Assembly: GCA_030037475.1 (NCBI GenBank)
Contig: JASHRH010000004.1
Location: forward strand, 1 to 40,235
Direction: 5' to 3'
Length of the DNA stretch: 40,235 nucleotides
Source: Acidobacteriaceae bacterium
Lineage (GTDB): Bacteria > Acidobacteriota > Terriglobia > Terriglobales > Acidobacteriaceae
Under the pieces are notes generated by a model. That model was not told where the DNA came from. It did not search any database and was given only the letters and a program-made list of their open reading frames with translations. This document shows positions 1 to 7,125 of this stretch, in pieces; within the stretch, counting starts at the first letter, position 1; every line of letters begins with the position of its first letter. Position numbers and translations under genes: made by a program.

Positions 1-554
1 GCCTGGCGGGCGAAGTCTTCGCGGCTGATCCGGGGTGGGTCGAGCTCGGCCAGGGGATGGCCGACGAACTCGGCCGCGACGCCGCGATCGTCGTAAAAGC
101 GCTCCTCGAAGGGGAAGATCACCAGCATCCGGTCCACATACCGCTGCACACTGCGGATGCGGTACTTCTTCCAGGCCCAGAGCTGCGGACTGACAAAATA
201 GATCACCGGCACGCTTTGGCGCTTCAGACGCCGCGCGAGGGAGAGATTCACGTCAGGGAAATCGATGAGGATGGCGATGTCGGGCTTTTCCCGCGCGATG
301 GAGGCGCGCAGCCGCCTGTATTCGCCGTAAATGCGCGGCATGTGGCGGATGACCTCGGTGATGCCCATGACGGCCACATCTTCGGAGCGGACGATGGGGC
401 GAAAGCCGAGCGCTTCCATGCGGCGCCCGCCGAGGCCGAAGAAATGGGCCTCCGGGACGAGCCGCCGCAGCGCCGCGATCAGCAGCGTGCCGTAGTGCTC
501 GCCGCTGGCCTCGCCCGCGGAGAGGAAAATTTTTGGCCCATCGTTCCGTGACAT
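1..554 (-). CDS. lpxB: Lipid-A-disaccharide synthase, N-terminal part (runs off window)
   Basis: LpxB (GT19) joins UDP-2,3-diacylglucosamine to lipid X, making the lipid A disaccharide at the inner face of the inner membrane. Translation of the minus strand from the ATG at 554 begins MSRNDGPKIFLSAGEASGEH, with the family's N-terminal SAGExSGD-like motif (here SGEH). It continues through GLGGRRMEALG, VMGITEVIRHM, LIDFPDVNLSLA, YFVSPQLWAWKKYR and FEERFYDDRGVAAEFVGHPL, all typical of LpxB. About 184 codons are present; the C-terminal half lies beyond position 1. It is the second gene after an MsbA-like exporter on the same strand, which suits lipid A synthesis and export. No Shine-Dalgarno is seen before the ATG. 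A degenerate repeat array fills the gap instead. Confidence 0.93.
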   Translation of the reverse strand, partial: MSRNDGPKIFLSAGEASGEHYGTLLIAALRRLVPEAHFFGLGGRRMEALGFRPIVRSEDVAVMGITEVIRHMPRIYGEYRRLRASIAREKPDIAILIDFPDVNLSLARRLKRQSVPVIYFVSPQLWAWKKYRIRSVQRYVDRMLVIFPFEERFYDDRGVAAEFVGHPLAELDPPRISREDFARQ

Positions 555-652
555 GCGCTAACCCGCTAACCGTCTTACCGCCAGCCGCCTCATTGCTAAC
601 CATCCCACCCCTAACCGCTTCATCCCTGACTGCTAACCGCATCACCCCTGTC
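555..652 (-). repeat. Degenerate 15-bp tandem array after the ABC transporter stop codon
   Basis: Read on the minus strand, the stretch from the ABC transporter stop codon to the lpxB ATG is almost entirely a loose 15-bp tandem repeat. Units resemble AGGGGTGATGCGGTT, AGGGATGAAGCGGTT, AGGGGTGGGATGGTT, AGCAATGAGGCGGCT and GGCGGTAAGACGGTT, with one 7-bp interruption (AGCAGTC). The same unit family occurs at 18324-18468 and 20738-20860. No promoter or terminator was recognised here. Confidence 0.75.
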
Positions 653-2719
653 TTACGCCAGCGACGGTTCCAGCCCGCTCCTGGGCTCTCCCAGCTCCTG
701 CTCCTTGTATTGCAGCTGGTAGAGCTTCCAGTAGATGCCGTGCATGGCCAGCAGCTCCTGGTGTGAGCCCATCTCGCGGAGCTGGCCGTGGTGCATCACC
801 AGAATCGCATCGGCGCGCTGCACCGTCGAGAGCCGGTGGGCAATGATGACCGAGGTGCGCCCCTCCACCATGCGATCGAGCGCGCTGCGCACGCGCAGCT
901 CCGTGTCGGTATCCACGCTGGAGGTCGCCTCGTCGAGGATCAGAATCCCAGGCCGGTGAGCCAGCGCGCGGGCAAAATTCAGCAGCTGCTTCTGCCCCGT
1001 CGAGAGCCCCGCGCCCCGTTCGCGCAGCGGCTCCTGATACTGGCTGGGCAGCGTGCGGATGAAGTCGTCCACGTTCACCTGCTCGGCCGCGAGGCGCAGT
1101 TGCTGGTCGGTGATGCGCTCGGTGCCCAGCCGGATGTTGTCGGCGACCGTGCCGCTGAAGAGGAACGGATCCTGGAGGACGACGCCGAAGCGCTGGCGCA
1201 GCCTTGTCAGTTCCTGCTCGCGCACATCGACGCCGTCCACGCAGACTGCTCCGCGCTGCACGTCGTAGAAGCGCATCATCAGGCTGGTGATGGTGGTCTT
1301 GCCGGCGCCGGTATGACCGACGATCGCCGCCGTTTGTCCTGGCGAAAGGGTGAACGAGACGCCCTTCATCACCCACTCAATGGGCATGGCGGCCAGCTCG
1401 GCGGGGCTGGCTGCGGCAATGCGCGCCGCGGTTTCCGGGTCGAGACGCTGATACGTGAACCAGACGTCGCGGAATTCGATCCGGCCTGAGCCGTCGCCAG
1501 GCTTTGGATTCGCGGGCGAGATAATCTCCGGCGCGGTGTCAAGCAACTTGAAGACGCGCTCGCTGGCAGCCATGGCGGCCTGGAGAATGTTGTATTTTTC
1601 GCTCAGGTCCTGGATGGGCCGGAAGAAGCGCTGCGCGTACTGCATAAACGCGACGAGAATGCCCAGCGAGACCGTTCCGCGCAGGACGCCGCCGCCGCCC
1701 TGCCAGACGATGAGCGCGATGGCGATGGAGCTGAGCAGCTCGACGGCGGGATAGTAGAGCGCGTACGCCATGATGGCGTCCTTGAAAGCGTCGAGGTAGG
1801 TCTTGTTCACCGCGGAGAAATCGCGGAAGGCCCGCTGCTGGCGGTTGAAGAGCTGCACCAGCGGCATGCCGCTGACGTGCTCCTGCGTGTAGGCGTTGAT
1901 CCGGGCGATGGCGGTGCGGATGCGGCGGTAGGAGTCGCGCACGGAGTTGCGGAAGAAATGCGTGACCAGCAGGATGAAGGGCAGCACGGAAAATGCCAGC
2001 AGCGCCAGCCACCACTTCATGCGCAGCATGACGAAGATGATGCCGGCGAGGACGAAAACGTCCTCGAAGATGGCGAAGACGCCCGAGGTGAACATCTCGT
2101 TCAGCGCATCCACGTCGGTGGTGAGGCGCGTGACCAGGCGGCCCACGGGATTGCGGTCGTAGAAGCCGATGTGCATGCGCTGCAGATGGCGGAAGATCTG
2201 GCTGCGGAGGTCGAACATGACCTTCTGGCCGGTCCACTGCATCAGCCAGATTTGGAGCGCCTCGAGGCCGTAGCTGAAGAGGAGCGCGGCCAGCCAGATG
2301 ACGGCCAGCTCCGTGATGCCGCCCCACGCGCCGTGGTGCGCCCAGGGAGTGAGCCAGTGCGCGATCCAGGCGTGCTGCTGCGCGCCCTGTGCCGCCTGCG
2401 CCGCCGCGGCCTGCGGCGACTTCGCCATGGCCGGCGTCAGGTAGAGGTCGACGGCGACCATGACGAGGTACGGGCCGAGGACGTCCGCGCCGGCCTTGAG
2501 CAGGACGGCGACGATGGAGGTGATCGCCGCCCATTTGTAGGGATAGAGATAGCGGATGAGCCGGCGCATCAGGCGGCTGTCATACGCCTTGCCGACGATG
2601 TCGTCTTCCTGCGAGGCGGCGGCCTGAGGCGGTGGCGCGGCGGCTCCCTCGGGCTGGGGCGCAGATGCGGACGACGGCTTGCGCGGATCAGCCGAGGATG
2701 AATCGCCGGAAGCGGGCAT
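653..2719 (-). CDS. ABC exporter, fused permease/ATPase (MsbA/multidrug type)
   Basis: A 688-residue half-transporter that would work as a homodimer in the inner membrane. Residues 1-45 are a low-complexity Ala/Pro/Ser-rich extension. The transmembrane domain is about 50-385, and the ATPase domain about 413-650. Walker A GHTGAGKTT is at 468-476, the Q-loop in VVLQDPF near 517, the signature LSTGQ at 572-576, Walker B ILILDEA at 592-598 and the switch His at 628. About 24 residues (426-449, Ala-rich) are inserted between the A-loop FTYQ and the strand leading to Walker A. Lying directly upstream of lpxB, it could be a lipid A flippase of the MsbA kind. Multidrug or other lipid export is equally compatible with the sequence, so no symbol is given. 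The ATG at 2719 is the first start in frame. Confidence 0.88.
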   Translation of the reverse strand: MPASGDSSSADPRKPSSASAPQPEGAAAPPPQAAASQEDDIVGKAYDSRLMRRLIRYLYPYKWAAITSIVAVLLKAGADVLGPYLVMVAVDLYLTPAMAKSPQAAAAQAAQGAQQHAWIAHWLTPWAHHGAWGGITELAVIWLAALLFSYGLEALQIWLMQWTGQKVMFDLRSQIFRHLQRMHIGFYDRNPVGRLVTRLTTDVDALNEMFTSGVFAIFEDVFVLAGIIFVMLRMKWWLALLAFSVLPFILLVTHFFRNSVRDSYRRIRTAIARINAYTQEHVSGMPLVQLFNRQQRAFRDFSAVNKTYLDAFKDAIMAYALYYPAVELLSSIAIALIVWQGGGGVLRGTVSLGILVAFMQYAQRFFRPIQDLSEKYNILQAAMAASERVFKLLDTAPEIISPANPKPGDGSGRIEFRDVWFTYQRLDPETAARIAAASPAELAAMPIEWVMKGVSFTLSPGQTAAIVGHTGAGKTTITSLMMRFYDVQRGAVCVDGVDVREQELTRLRQRFGVVLQDPFLFSGTVADNIRLGTERITDQQLRLAAEQVNVDDFIRTLPSQYQEPLRERGAGLSTGQKQLLNFARALAHRPGILILDEATSSVDTDTELRVRSALDRMVEGRTSVIIAHRLSTVQRADAILVMHHGQLREMGSHQELLAMHGIYWKLYQLQYKEQELGEPRSGLEPSLA

Positions 2720-2807
2720 TGGTTTTAGTGTAGCCGGGGGGCGAACAGAGCTTTTCGCGGTTGCCAGGATCGCGACGAAGAACCCTATGCAGCGCGGCGA
2801 GGCTGTA

Positions 2808-2829
2808 GGTATATACTTGTGTATATGCC
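2808..2829. promoter_or_regulatory. Palindromic operator over a -10-like box, upstream of vapB
   Basis: The sequence GGTATATAC-TTGT-GTATATGCC is an inverted repeat with 9-bp arms matching at 8 of 9 positions. A good -10 hexamer, TATACT, lies inside it at 2812-2817. VapB antitoxins usually bind such palindromes to repress their own operon. The palindrome also covers an in-frame ATG at 2825, which supports the downstream start at 2849. No convincing -35 box was found. Confidence 0.6.
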
Positions 2830-2848
2830 AAACGCACGGAGGCCTTCC

Positions 2849-3076
2849 ATGCAGCGAACCGCCAAAGTTTTTATGAATAACCGCAGCCAGGCAGTGCGCT
2901 TGCCGAAGGAATTCCAGGTACGGGTCAGCGAGCTTTTCATTCGCCGCTCGGGCGAGGACATCATCCTGTCGCCACGGCCCATGGACTGGTCCCGCTATTT
3001 GGAGGACGGGCCGGTCGCATCGCCGGCCTTCATGGAAAACGTGGAAGACCTGCCGGTACAGGAACGCGAGCGCTGA
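2849..3076 (+). CDS. vapB: VapB-type antitoxin (AbrB/SpoVT fold)
   Basis: A 75-residue antitoxin whose N-terminal half carries the MazE/VapB DNA-binding signature: KVFMNNRSQAVRLPKEF, then a strand ending in GEDIILSPRP. The C-terminal part (about 45-75, WSRYLEDG...VQERER) would wrap the toxin and block its active site. The ATG at 2849 is chosen because GGAGG at 2838-2842 lies six bases upstream. The earlier in-frame ATG at 2825 falls inside the operator palindrome. The stop codon overlaps the vapC start by one base (TGATG), a sign of translational coupling. It should repress the operon alone or together with VapC. Confidence 0.88.
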   Translation: MQRTAKVFMNNRSQAVRLPKEFQVRVSELFIRRSGEDIILSPRPMDWSRYLEDGPVASPAFMENVEDLPVQERER

Positions 3077-3489
3077 TGCTCCGCTACATGCTGGACACCG
3101 ACACCTGCTCGTATATCATGCGACGTTCCAGCCCCACTCTGTTGCAGCGGCTCTCCTCCGTTCCCCCCGCGGACATTTGCATCTCGGTCATCGCGAAGTC
3201 CGAATTGCTGTACGGCGTGGAGGTATCGCCGCGGCGGGTGCAGGACGGTGCGGCGATTGAGGCTTTTCTCCGTCAGGTGCAAACGATGGATTTCCCGGAC
3301 GACGCGGCCGGGGATTACGCCCTCATTCGCGCCCTTCTGCGCCAGCGCGGAGAGATGATCGGCGCGAATGACTTATTGATTGCAGCGCACGCGCTTTGCC
3401 TGAAGCTGACCCTGGTGACCAACAACACGCGCGAGTTCAGTCGCGTTCCCGGGCTGATGCTGGAGAACTGGACCCTGGCTTCCCGCTGA
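3076..3489 (+). CDS. vapC: VapC toxin, PIN-domain ribonuclease
   Basis: A 137-residue PIN-domain endoribonuclease; characterised family members cut tRNA or rRNA when freed from VapB. The acidic metal-binding residues expected of the family are visible: Asp7 in YMLDTDTCSYIM, Glu43 in KSELLYGV and Asp99 in GANDLLIAAHA. The fourth position falls in TNNTREF (116-121), where Asn and Glu replace the usual Asp, as in many close VapC/MvpA proteins. The start overlaps the vapB stop. The pair stands alone between a minus-strand exporter and hemW, as is usual for mobile toxin-antitoxin modules, but no flanking repeats or integrase were seen. Confidence 0.9.
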   Translation: MLRYMLDTDTCSYIMRRSSPTLLQRLSSVPPADICISVIAKSELLYGVEVSPRRVQDGAAIEAFLRQVQTMDFPDDAAGDYALIRALLRQRGEMIGANDLLIAAHALCLKLTLVTNNTREFSRVPGLMLENWTLASR

Positions 3490-3567
3490 GCCACAATGCG
3501 GTATGCACTGCCGAGTTTGGGCACGCTCGGGCTGCACTGCGACCCGGGTGGGACAATAGAAGCAGCC

Positions 3568-4758
3568 ATGGACCTGCTGGGGCTCTATCTTTCCATCCCT
3601 TTTTGCCGCTCCAAATGCACCTACTGCAACTTCACGTCGGGGGTGTTCCCTGCCGCGTACCATGAGCCCTACGTCGCGCGGCTGGAAGAGGATCTGCGGG
3701 CAATCCGAGAGCGCGCTCGGGAGTGGAATGCTGTCCTGCCCGATGCTGCCGACTCCATCTACCTCGGCGGAGGAACGCCCACGCTGCTCTCGCCCGCGCT
3801 GATCCGGCGGCTGTTTGCCGCGCTGCATCGGGAATTTGCCCTGACGCCGACGGCGGAAGTCACCGTAGAGTGCGCGCCGGGCCAATTGGAGCCGGCGGTG
3901 CTGGAGGCTCTGGCGGAATCCGGCGTGAATCGCATCAGCTTCGGCGTGCAGTCCTTCGTCGACAGCGAGGCGCGGCAAACCGGCCGCCTGCACACCCGCT
4001 CGACCGCGCTCGACGACATCGCCCGCGTGCGCGCAGCCGGCATTCGTGCGGTTAACGTGGACCTGATTGCGGGGTTGCCGGGGCAGACGCCCGACTCCTG
4101 GTTCGAATCGCTGGGCGTGCTGGCCGATTCGGGCGTCGATCACGCCAGCATTTACATGCTGGAAGTCGACGACGAATCCCGGTTGGGGCGCGAAATGCTG
4201 CTCGGCGGCGAGCGCTATCACGCGCAGCAGGTTCCCAACGATGATCTGATCGCCGCGATGTACACCGAGGCGATCGGCTTTCTGGCCGGATGCGGCCTTG
4301 CGCAGTATGAGATCTCGAATTTCGCGCGTCCCGGCTCGGAGTCGCGGCACAACCTGAAGTACTGGCGGCGCGCGCCGTATCTGGGTTTTGGCCTTGACGC
4401 CCACTCGATGCTCCGCATCCAGCAAGGTGCCGCGCTGCGCTTCGCCACAACTGACGATCTCGACGCATACCTCGCCGGTCCGGCCTGGCCGGAGGCTCCG
4501 CATCAACTCAGCCGCGAAGAGGAGCTGGAAGAAACCTGGTTCCTCGGCCTGCGGCTGAATGAGGGCGTGAGCCTGGCAGCGCTGCGCGAGCAATTTTCGG
4601 AGTCCGCATTCCGTGCGAACCTGGAAACCGTAACCGAGCTGGAAAACGAAGCTCTGCTGACCCGGCTCGGCGGCGATCGCATCGCGCTCACGGCGTGCGG
4701 ACGCCTGCTCTCGAACGAGGTCTTTGCCCGGTTTCTGACAGAACCGGCTGCGGCCTGA
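3568..4758 (+). CDS. hemW: Radical SAM heme chaperone HemW
   Basis: A 396-residue radical SAM protein. The cluster-binding motif is CRSKCTYCNF, with Cys13, Cys17 and Cys20 from the chosen start. The residue two after the third Cys is Phe. HemN coproporphyrinogen dehydrogenases have a fourth Cys there, so this is a HemW-type heme chaperone, not a HemN oxidase. GGGTPTLL and GVNRISFGVQSF are further family motifs, and a HemN C-terminal domain occupies roughly 290-390. The frame is open from an ATG at 3496. The ATG at 3568 is preferred because HemW proteins begin a few residues before the LYxxIPFC segment; neither start has a strong Shine-Dalgarno. It lies 78 bases after vapC and 42 before the aldolase gene. 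Confidence 0.9.
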   Translation: MDLLGLYLSIPFCRSKCTYCNFTSGVFPAAYHEPYVARLEEDLRAIRERAREWNAVLPDAADSIYLGGGTPTLLSPALIRRLFAALHREFALTPTAEVTVECAPGQLEPAVLEALAESGVNRISFGVQSFVDSEARQTGRLHTRSTALDDIARVRAAGIRAVNVDLIAGLPGQTPDSWFESLGVLADSGVDHASIYMLEVDDESRLGREMLLGGERYHAQQVPNDDLIAAMYTEAIGFLAGCGLAQYEISNFARPGSESRHNLKYWRRAPYLGFGLDAHSMLRIQQGAALRFATTDDLDAYLAGPAWPEAPHQLSREEELEETWFLGLRLNEGVSLAALREQFSESAFRANLETVTELENEALLTRLGGDRIALTACGRLLSNEVFARFLTEPAAA

Positions 4759-4800
4759 GCCGCCTGTGTCCTGTGTCATTCTGGGTCTGAAAGGAAATCC

Positions 4801-5904
4801 ATGTCCGCAAAAATTGCCGGCTTTGCTGAAGACGCCGCCGAGACATCGCCCCGCGCGGCCACGGCCACCCCCGTCGCCATCGCCGATCTGCGCAGCGACA
4901 CGGTGACGAAGCCCAGCGCGAAGATGCGCGCCGCCATGGCTGCTGCGGACGTGGGCGACGACGTATACGGCGAGGACCCAACCATCAATCGGCTGGAAGC
5001 GCGCGCCGCGGAAACCTTCGGGCGTGAGGCCGCGCTCTTTGTGCCCAGCGGCACCATGGGCAACCAGACCGCCATCCGGCTGCACACGCAGCACGGGCAG
5101 GAGGTCATTTGCACGGAACGCGCGCACATCGCGGAGTGGGAGATGGCGATGGCCTCGGCCTTCTCCGGCTGCCAGTTGCGCACGCTGCCCGCCAATCGCG
5201 GCGTGATTACGTGGGGCGAGATCGAGCCGCACATCACCGGCGTGCATTATCACCGCGCGCAGACCGGGCTCATCGCGCTTGAAAACACGCACAACATGGC
5301 TGGCGGCGCTGTGGTTCCGCTGCCGGTGCTGGAAGAAATCTGGGCGGGAGCCGCAGAGCGCGGCCTGCCCGTGCATCTCGATGGCGCGCGGATTTTTAAC
5401 GCCGCCGTGGCGCTGGGCGTGGGCGTGCGCGAGCTGACGCGCGGCTTCACCACGGTGATGTTCTGCCTGTCGAAAGGGCTTGGCGCGCCGGTGGGCTCGC
5501 TGCTAGTCGGCTCGCGCGAGCTGATGGACCGCGCGCGCATCATCCGCAAAGGATTGGGCGGCGGCATGCGTCAGGCGGGCATTCTGGCTGCGGCGGGGCT
5601 GATCGCGCTGGAGGAGGGCCCGCAGCGCTTGCATGAAGATCACGCCAACGCGCGGCTGCTTGCGGAGCGGCTCGCGAGGCTGCCCCAGGTGGAGCTGGAC
5701 CTCGAATCCGTGCGCACGAACATCGTCATCTTCCGGCTGCGCGGGCAGGGCGACGCGACTGCGCTGATGGGACGGCTGCGGCAGCACGGGGTTCTCTGCG
5801 GAACTTCGGGCCGAAACAGCATCCGCTTTGTCACGCACCTAGATGTGGATCGCGCCGCCTGCGAAGAGGCCGCGCGGATTACGGAAGAGGCACTGGCCGA
5901 GTAG
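4801..5904 (+). CDS. ltaE: Low-specificity L-threonine aldolase (PLP enzyme)
   Basis: A 367-residue fold-type I PLP enzyme that splits L-threonine or L-allo-threonine into glycine and acetaldehyde in the cytosol. The hallmark DLRSDTVTKPS is at 29-39, followed by GDDVYGEDPTINRLE, the cofactor-binding loop VPSGTMGNQ (81-89), HLDGAR with Asp194 against the pyridine nitrogen, and SKGLGAPVGS with the Schiff-base Lys225. The 28 residues before the first motif are an unusual Ala-rich extension. The ATG at 4801 has AAAGGA six bases upstream, so the extension is probably real. Stereospecificity (L-low versus L-allo) cannot be read from the sequence. Confidence 0.9.
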   Translation: MSAKIAGFAEDAAETSPRAATATPVAIADLRSDTVTKPSAKMRAAMAAADVGDDVYGEDPTINRLEARAAETFGREAALFVPSGTMGNQTAIRLHTQHGQEVICTERAHIAEWEMAMASAFSGCQLRTLPANRGVITWGEIEPHITGVHYHRAQTGLIALENTHNMAGGAVVPLPVLEEIWAGAAERGLPVHLDGARIFNAAVALGVGVRELTRGFTTVMFCLSKGLGAPVGSLLVGSRELMDRARIIRKGLGGGMRQAGILAAAGLIALEEGPQRLHEDHANARLLAERLARLPQVELDLESVRTNIVIFRLRGQGDATALMGRLRQHGVLCGTSGRNSIRFVTHLDVDRAACEEAARITEEALAE

Positions 5905-5986
5905 CGCCTTTCACCACAGCGAGCACGGAGGACGCGGAGCCAGTACACACAGTGCGATAGATCACTAATCCGGAGCGGCGGACGTC

Positions 5987-5992
5987 TATAAT
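5987..5992 (+). promoter_or_regulatory. Consensus -10 box eight bases before the GT2 start codon
   Basis: A perfect TATAAT lies at 5987-5992, eight bases upstream of the ATG at 6001. Transcription starting about seven bases after the box would begin at or next to the ATG, giving a leaderless or nearly leaderless mRNA. A clear -35 box is missing, and no Shine-Dalgarno can fit between the box and the ATG. Confidence 0.45.
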
Positions 5993-6000
5993 GAAGCTTT

Positions 6001-6987
6001 ATGCCGAAGTATTCCATCGTCGTCCCCTTCCACAATGAAGAAGAGAACGTCACCGCCCTCTACGACCGCCTGAAAGGGGTCATGGAGCAGGTGGGCGACT
6101 CCTTCGAGATCGTGTTTGTGGACGACGGCTCGACAGATCGCACCTGCCGGTTGCTTGAAGAAATTGCCGCAGTCGATAGTCGCGTGTTGGTCGTCAAGCT
6201 GCGCCGCAACTTCGGCCAGACTTCGGCGCTGGCGGCCGGGTTCGACCACGCCGAGGGCGACTTCATCCTGGCGATGGACGGGGACCTGCAGCATGACCCC
6301 GCCGAAATTCCCGCCTTCCTCGAAAAGCTGGAGGAAGGCTATGACGTGGTCAGCGGCTGGCGCAGGGAGCGCATCGACAACTTCGTCATGCGCCGCATCC
6401 CCTCGCGCTGCGCCAACTGGCTGATGGCGAAGCTCTCCGGCGTGGACATTCACGATTTCGGCACGACGTTTAAGGCCTATCGCCGCGAGATCATCCACAA
6501 TGTGCCGCTCTACGGCGAGATGCACCGCTTCATTCCCGCGCTGGCGTCGTGGTACGGGGCCAGTATCTGCGAAATTCCTATCACGAACGTGAACCGCGAG
6601 CGGGGCAAATCGCACTACGGCATCGGCCGGACGTTTCGCGTCTTTTTCGATCTGCTGACCATTCGTTTCCTGCTCCGCTACATGACGCGCCCGCTGCATT
6701 TCTTCGGCAGCCTGGGTGTGCTGGGCATTCTGAGTGGTGGCGGGATTTCGGCGTTTCTGCTGGCGCTGAAGGTTTTCACGCACCAGCACGTGATGGATCA
6801 GCACGGGCCGCTGTTCGTGATCGCCGCGGTGCTCATGCTGGCCGGCACACAGTTGCTGGCCATCGGATTGCTGGGCGAGCTGCAGGTGCGGCACTATCAC
6901 GCCTCATCGCAGCGCGCGCCGTATACCATCGACCGCCTCATGCGCCTGCGCGCGCCCGAAGAGCCGAGCATCCTGCCGGACAATTAG
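6001..6987 (+). CDS. Membrane-anchored family 2 glycosyltransferase (DPM1/GtrB type)
   Basis: A 328-residue glycosyltransferase with an N-terminal GT-A domain and two C-terminal membrane helices (about 231-258 and 268-293). Donor and metal motifs are FVDDGSTDRT (DDG at 41-43) and AMDGDLQHDP (DGD at 93-95). Other conserved segments are KLRRNFGQTSALAAGFDHA and NVNRERGKSHYGIGRTFRVFFD. The layout fits enzymes that move a sugar from a nucleotide donor to undecaprenyl or dolichyl phosphate on the cytoplasmic face, such as GtrB, ArnC or DPM-like enzymes. The sugar cannot be deduced. No flippase or acceptor-transferase gene is adjacent, although a GT39-type membrane transferase that could use such a lipid-linked sugar lies at 19124. 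Confidence 0.85.
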   Translation: MPKYSIVVPFHNEEENVTALYDRLKGVMEQVGDSFEIVFVDDGSTDRTCRLLEEIAAVDSRVLVVKLRRNFGQTSALAAGFDHAEGDFILAMDGDLQHDPAEIPAFLEKLEEGYDVVSGWRRERIDNFVMRRIPSRCANWLMAKLSGVDIHDFGTTFKAYRREIIHNVPLYGEMHRFIPALASWYGASICEIPITNVNRERGKSHYGIGRTFRVFFDLLTIRFLLRYMTRPLHFFGSLGVLGILSGGGISAFLLALKVFTHQHVMDQHGPLFVIAAVLMLAGTQLLAIGLLGELQVRHYHASSQRAPYTIDRLMRLRAPEEPSILPDN

Positions 6988-7125
6988 GCCGCATCGCGAA
7001 ACCTGACCCGTCCGCAGCGTGGGAATTTCTCTGCGCCTTTCTGCGCCTGCGCTCGGGTGCGACTCAACGCCCTTTCCGCAGTTGCGCATCCAACGCGCAG
7101 GCCCCTGAGCCGCATCTTCGCCTCC

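Noticed and set aside
3568-4758. HemN-type coproporphyrinogen III dehydrogenase
   Set aside because: The motif CxxxCxxC is followed by Asn-Phe, not by the fourth Cys of HemN, which is the HemW pattern.
3373-5376. A 667-codon minus-strand frame opposite hemW and the aldolase gene
   Set aside because: Both plus-strand genes have complete catalytic motifs, and the antisense product is low-complexity and unrecognisable.
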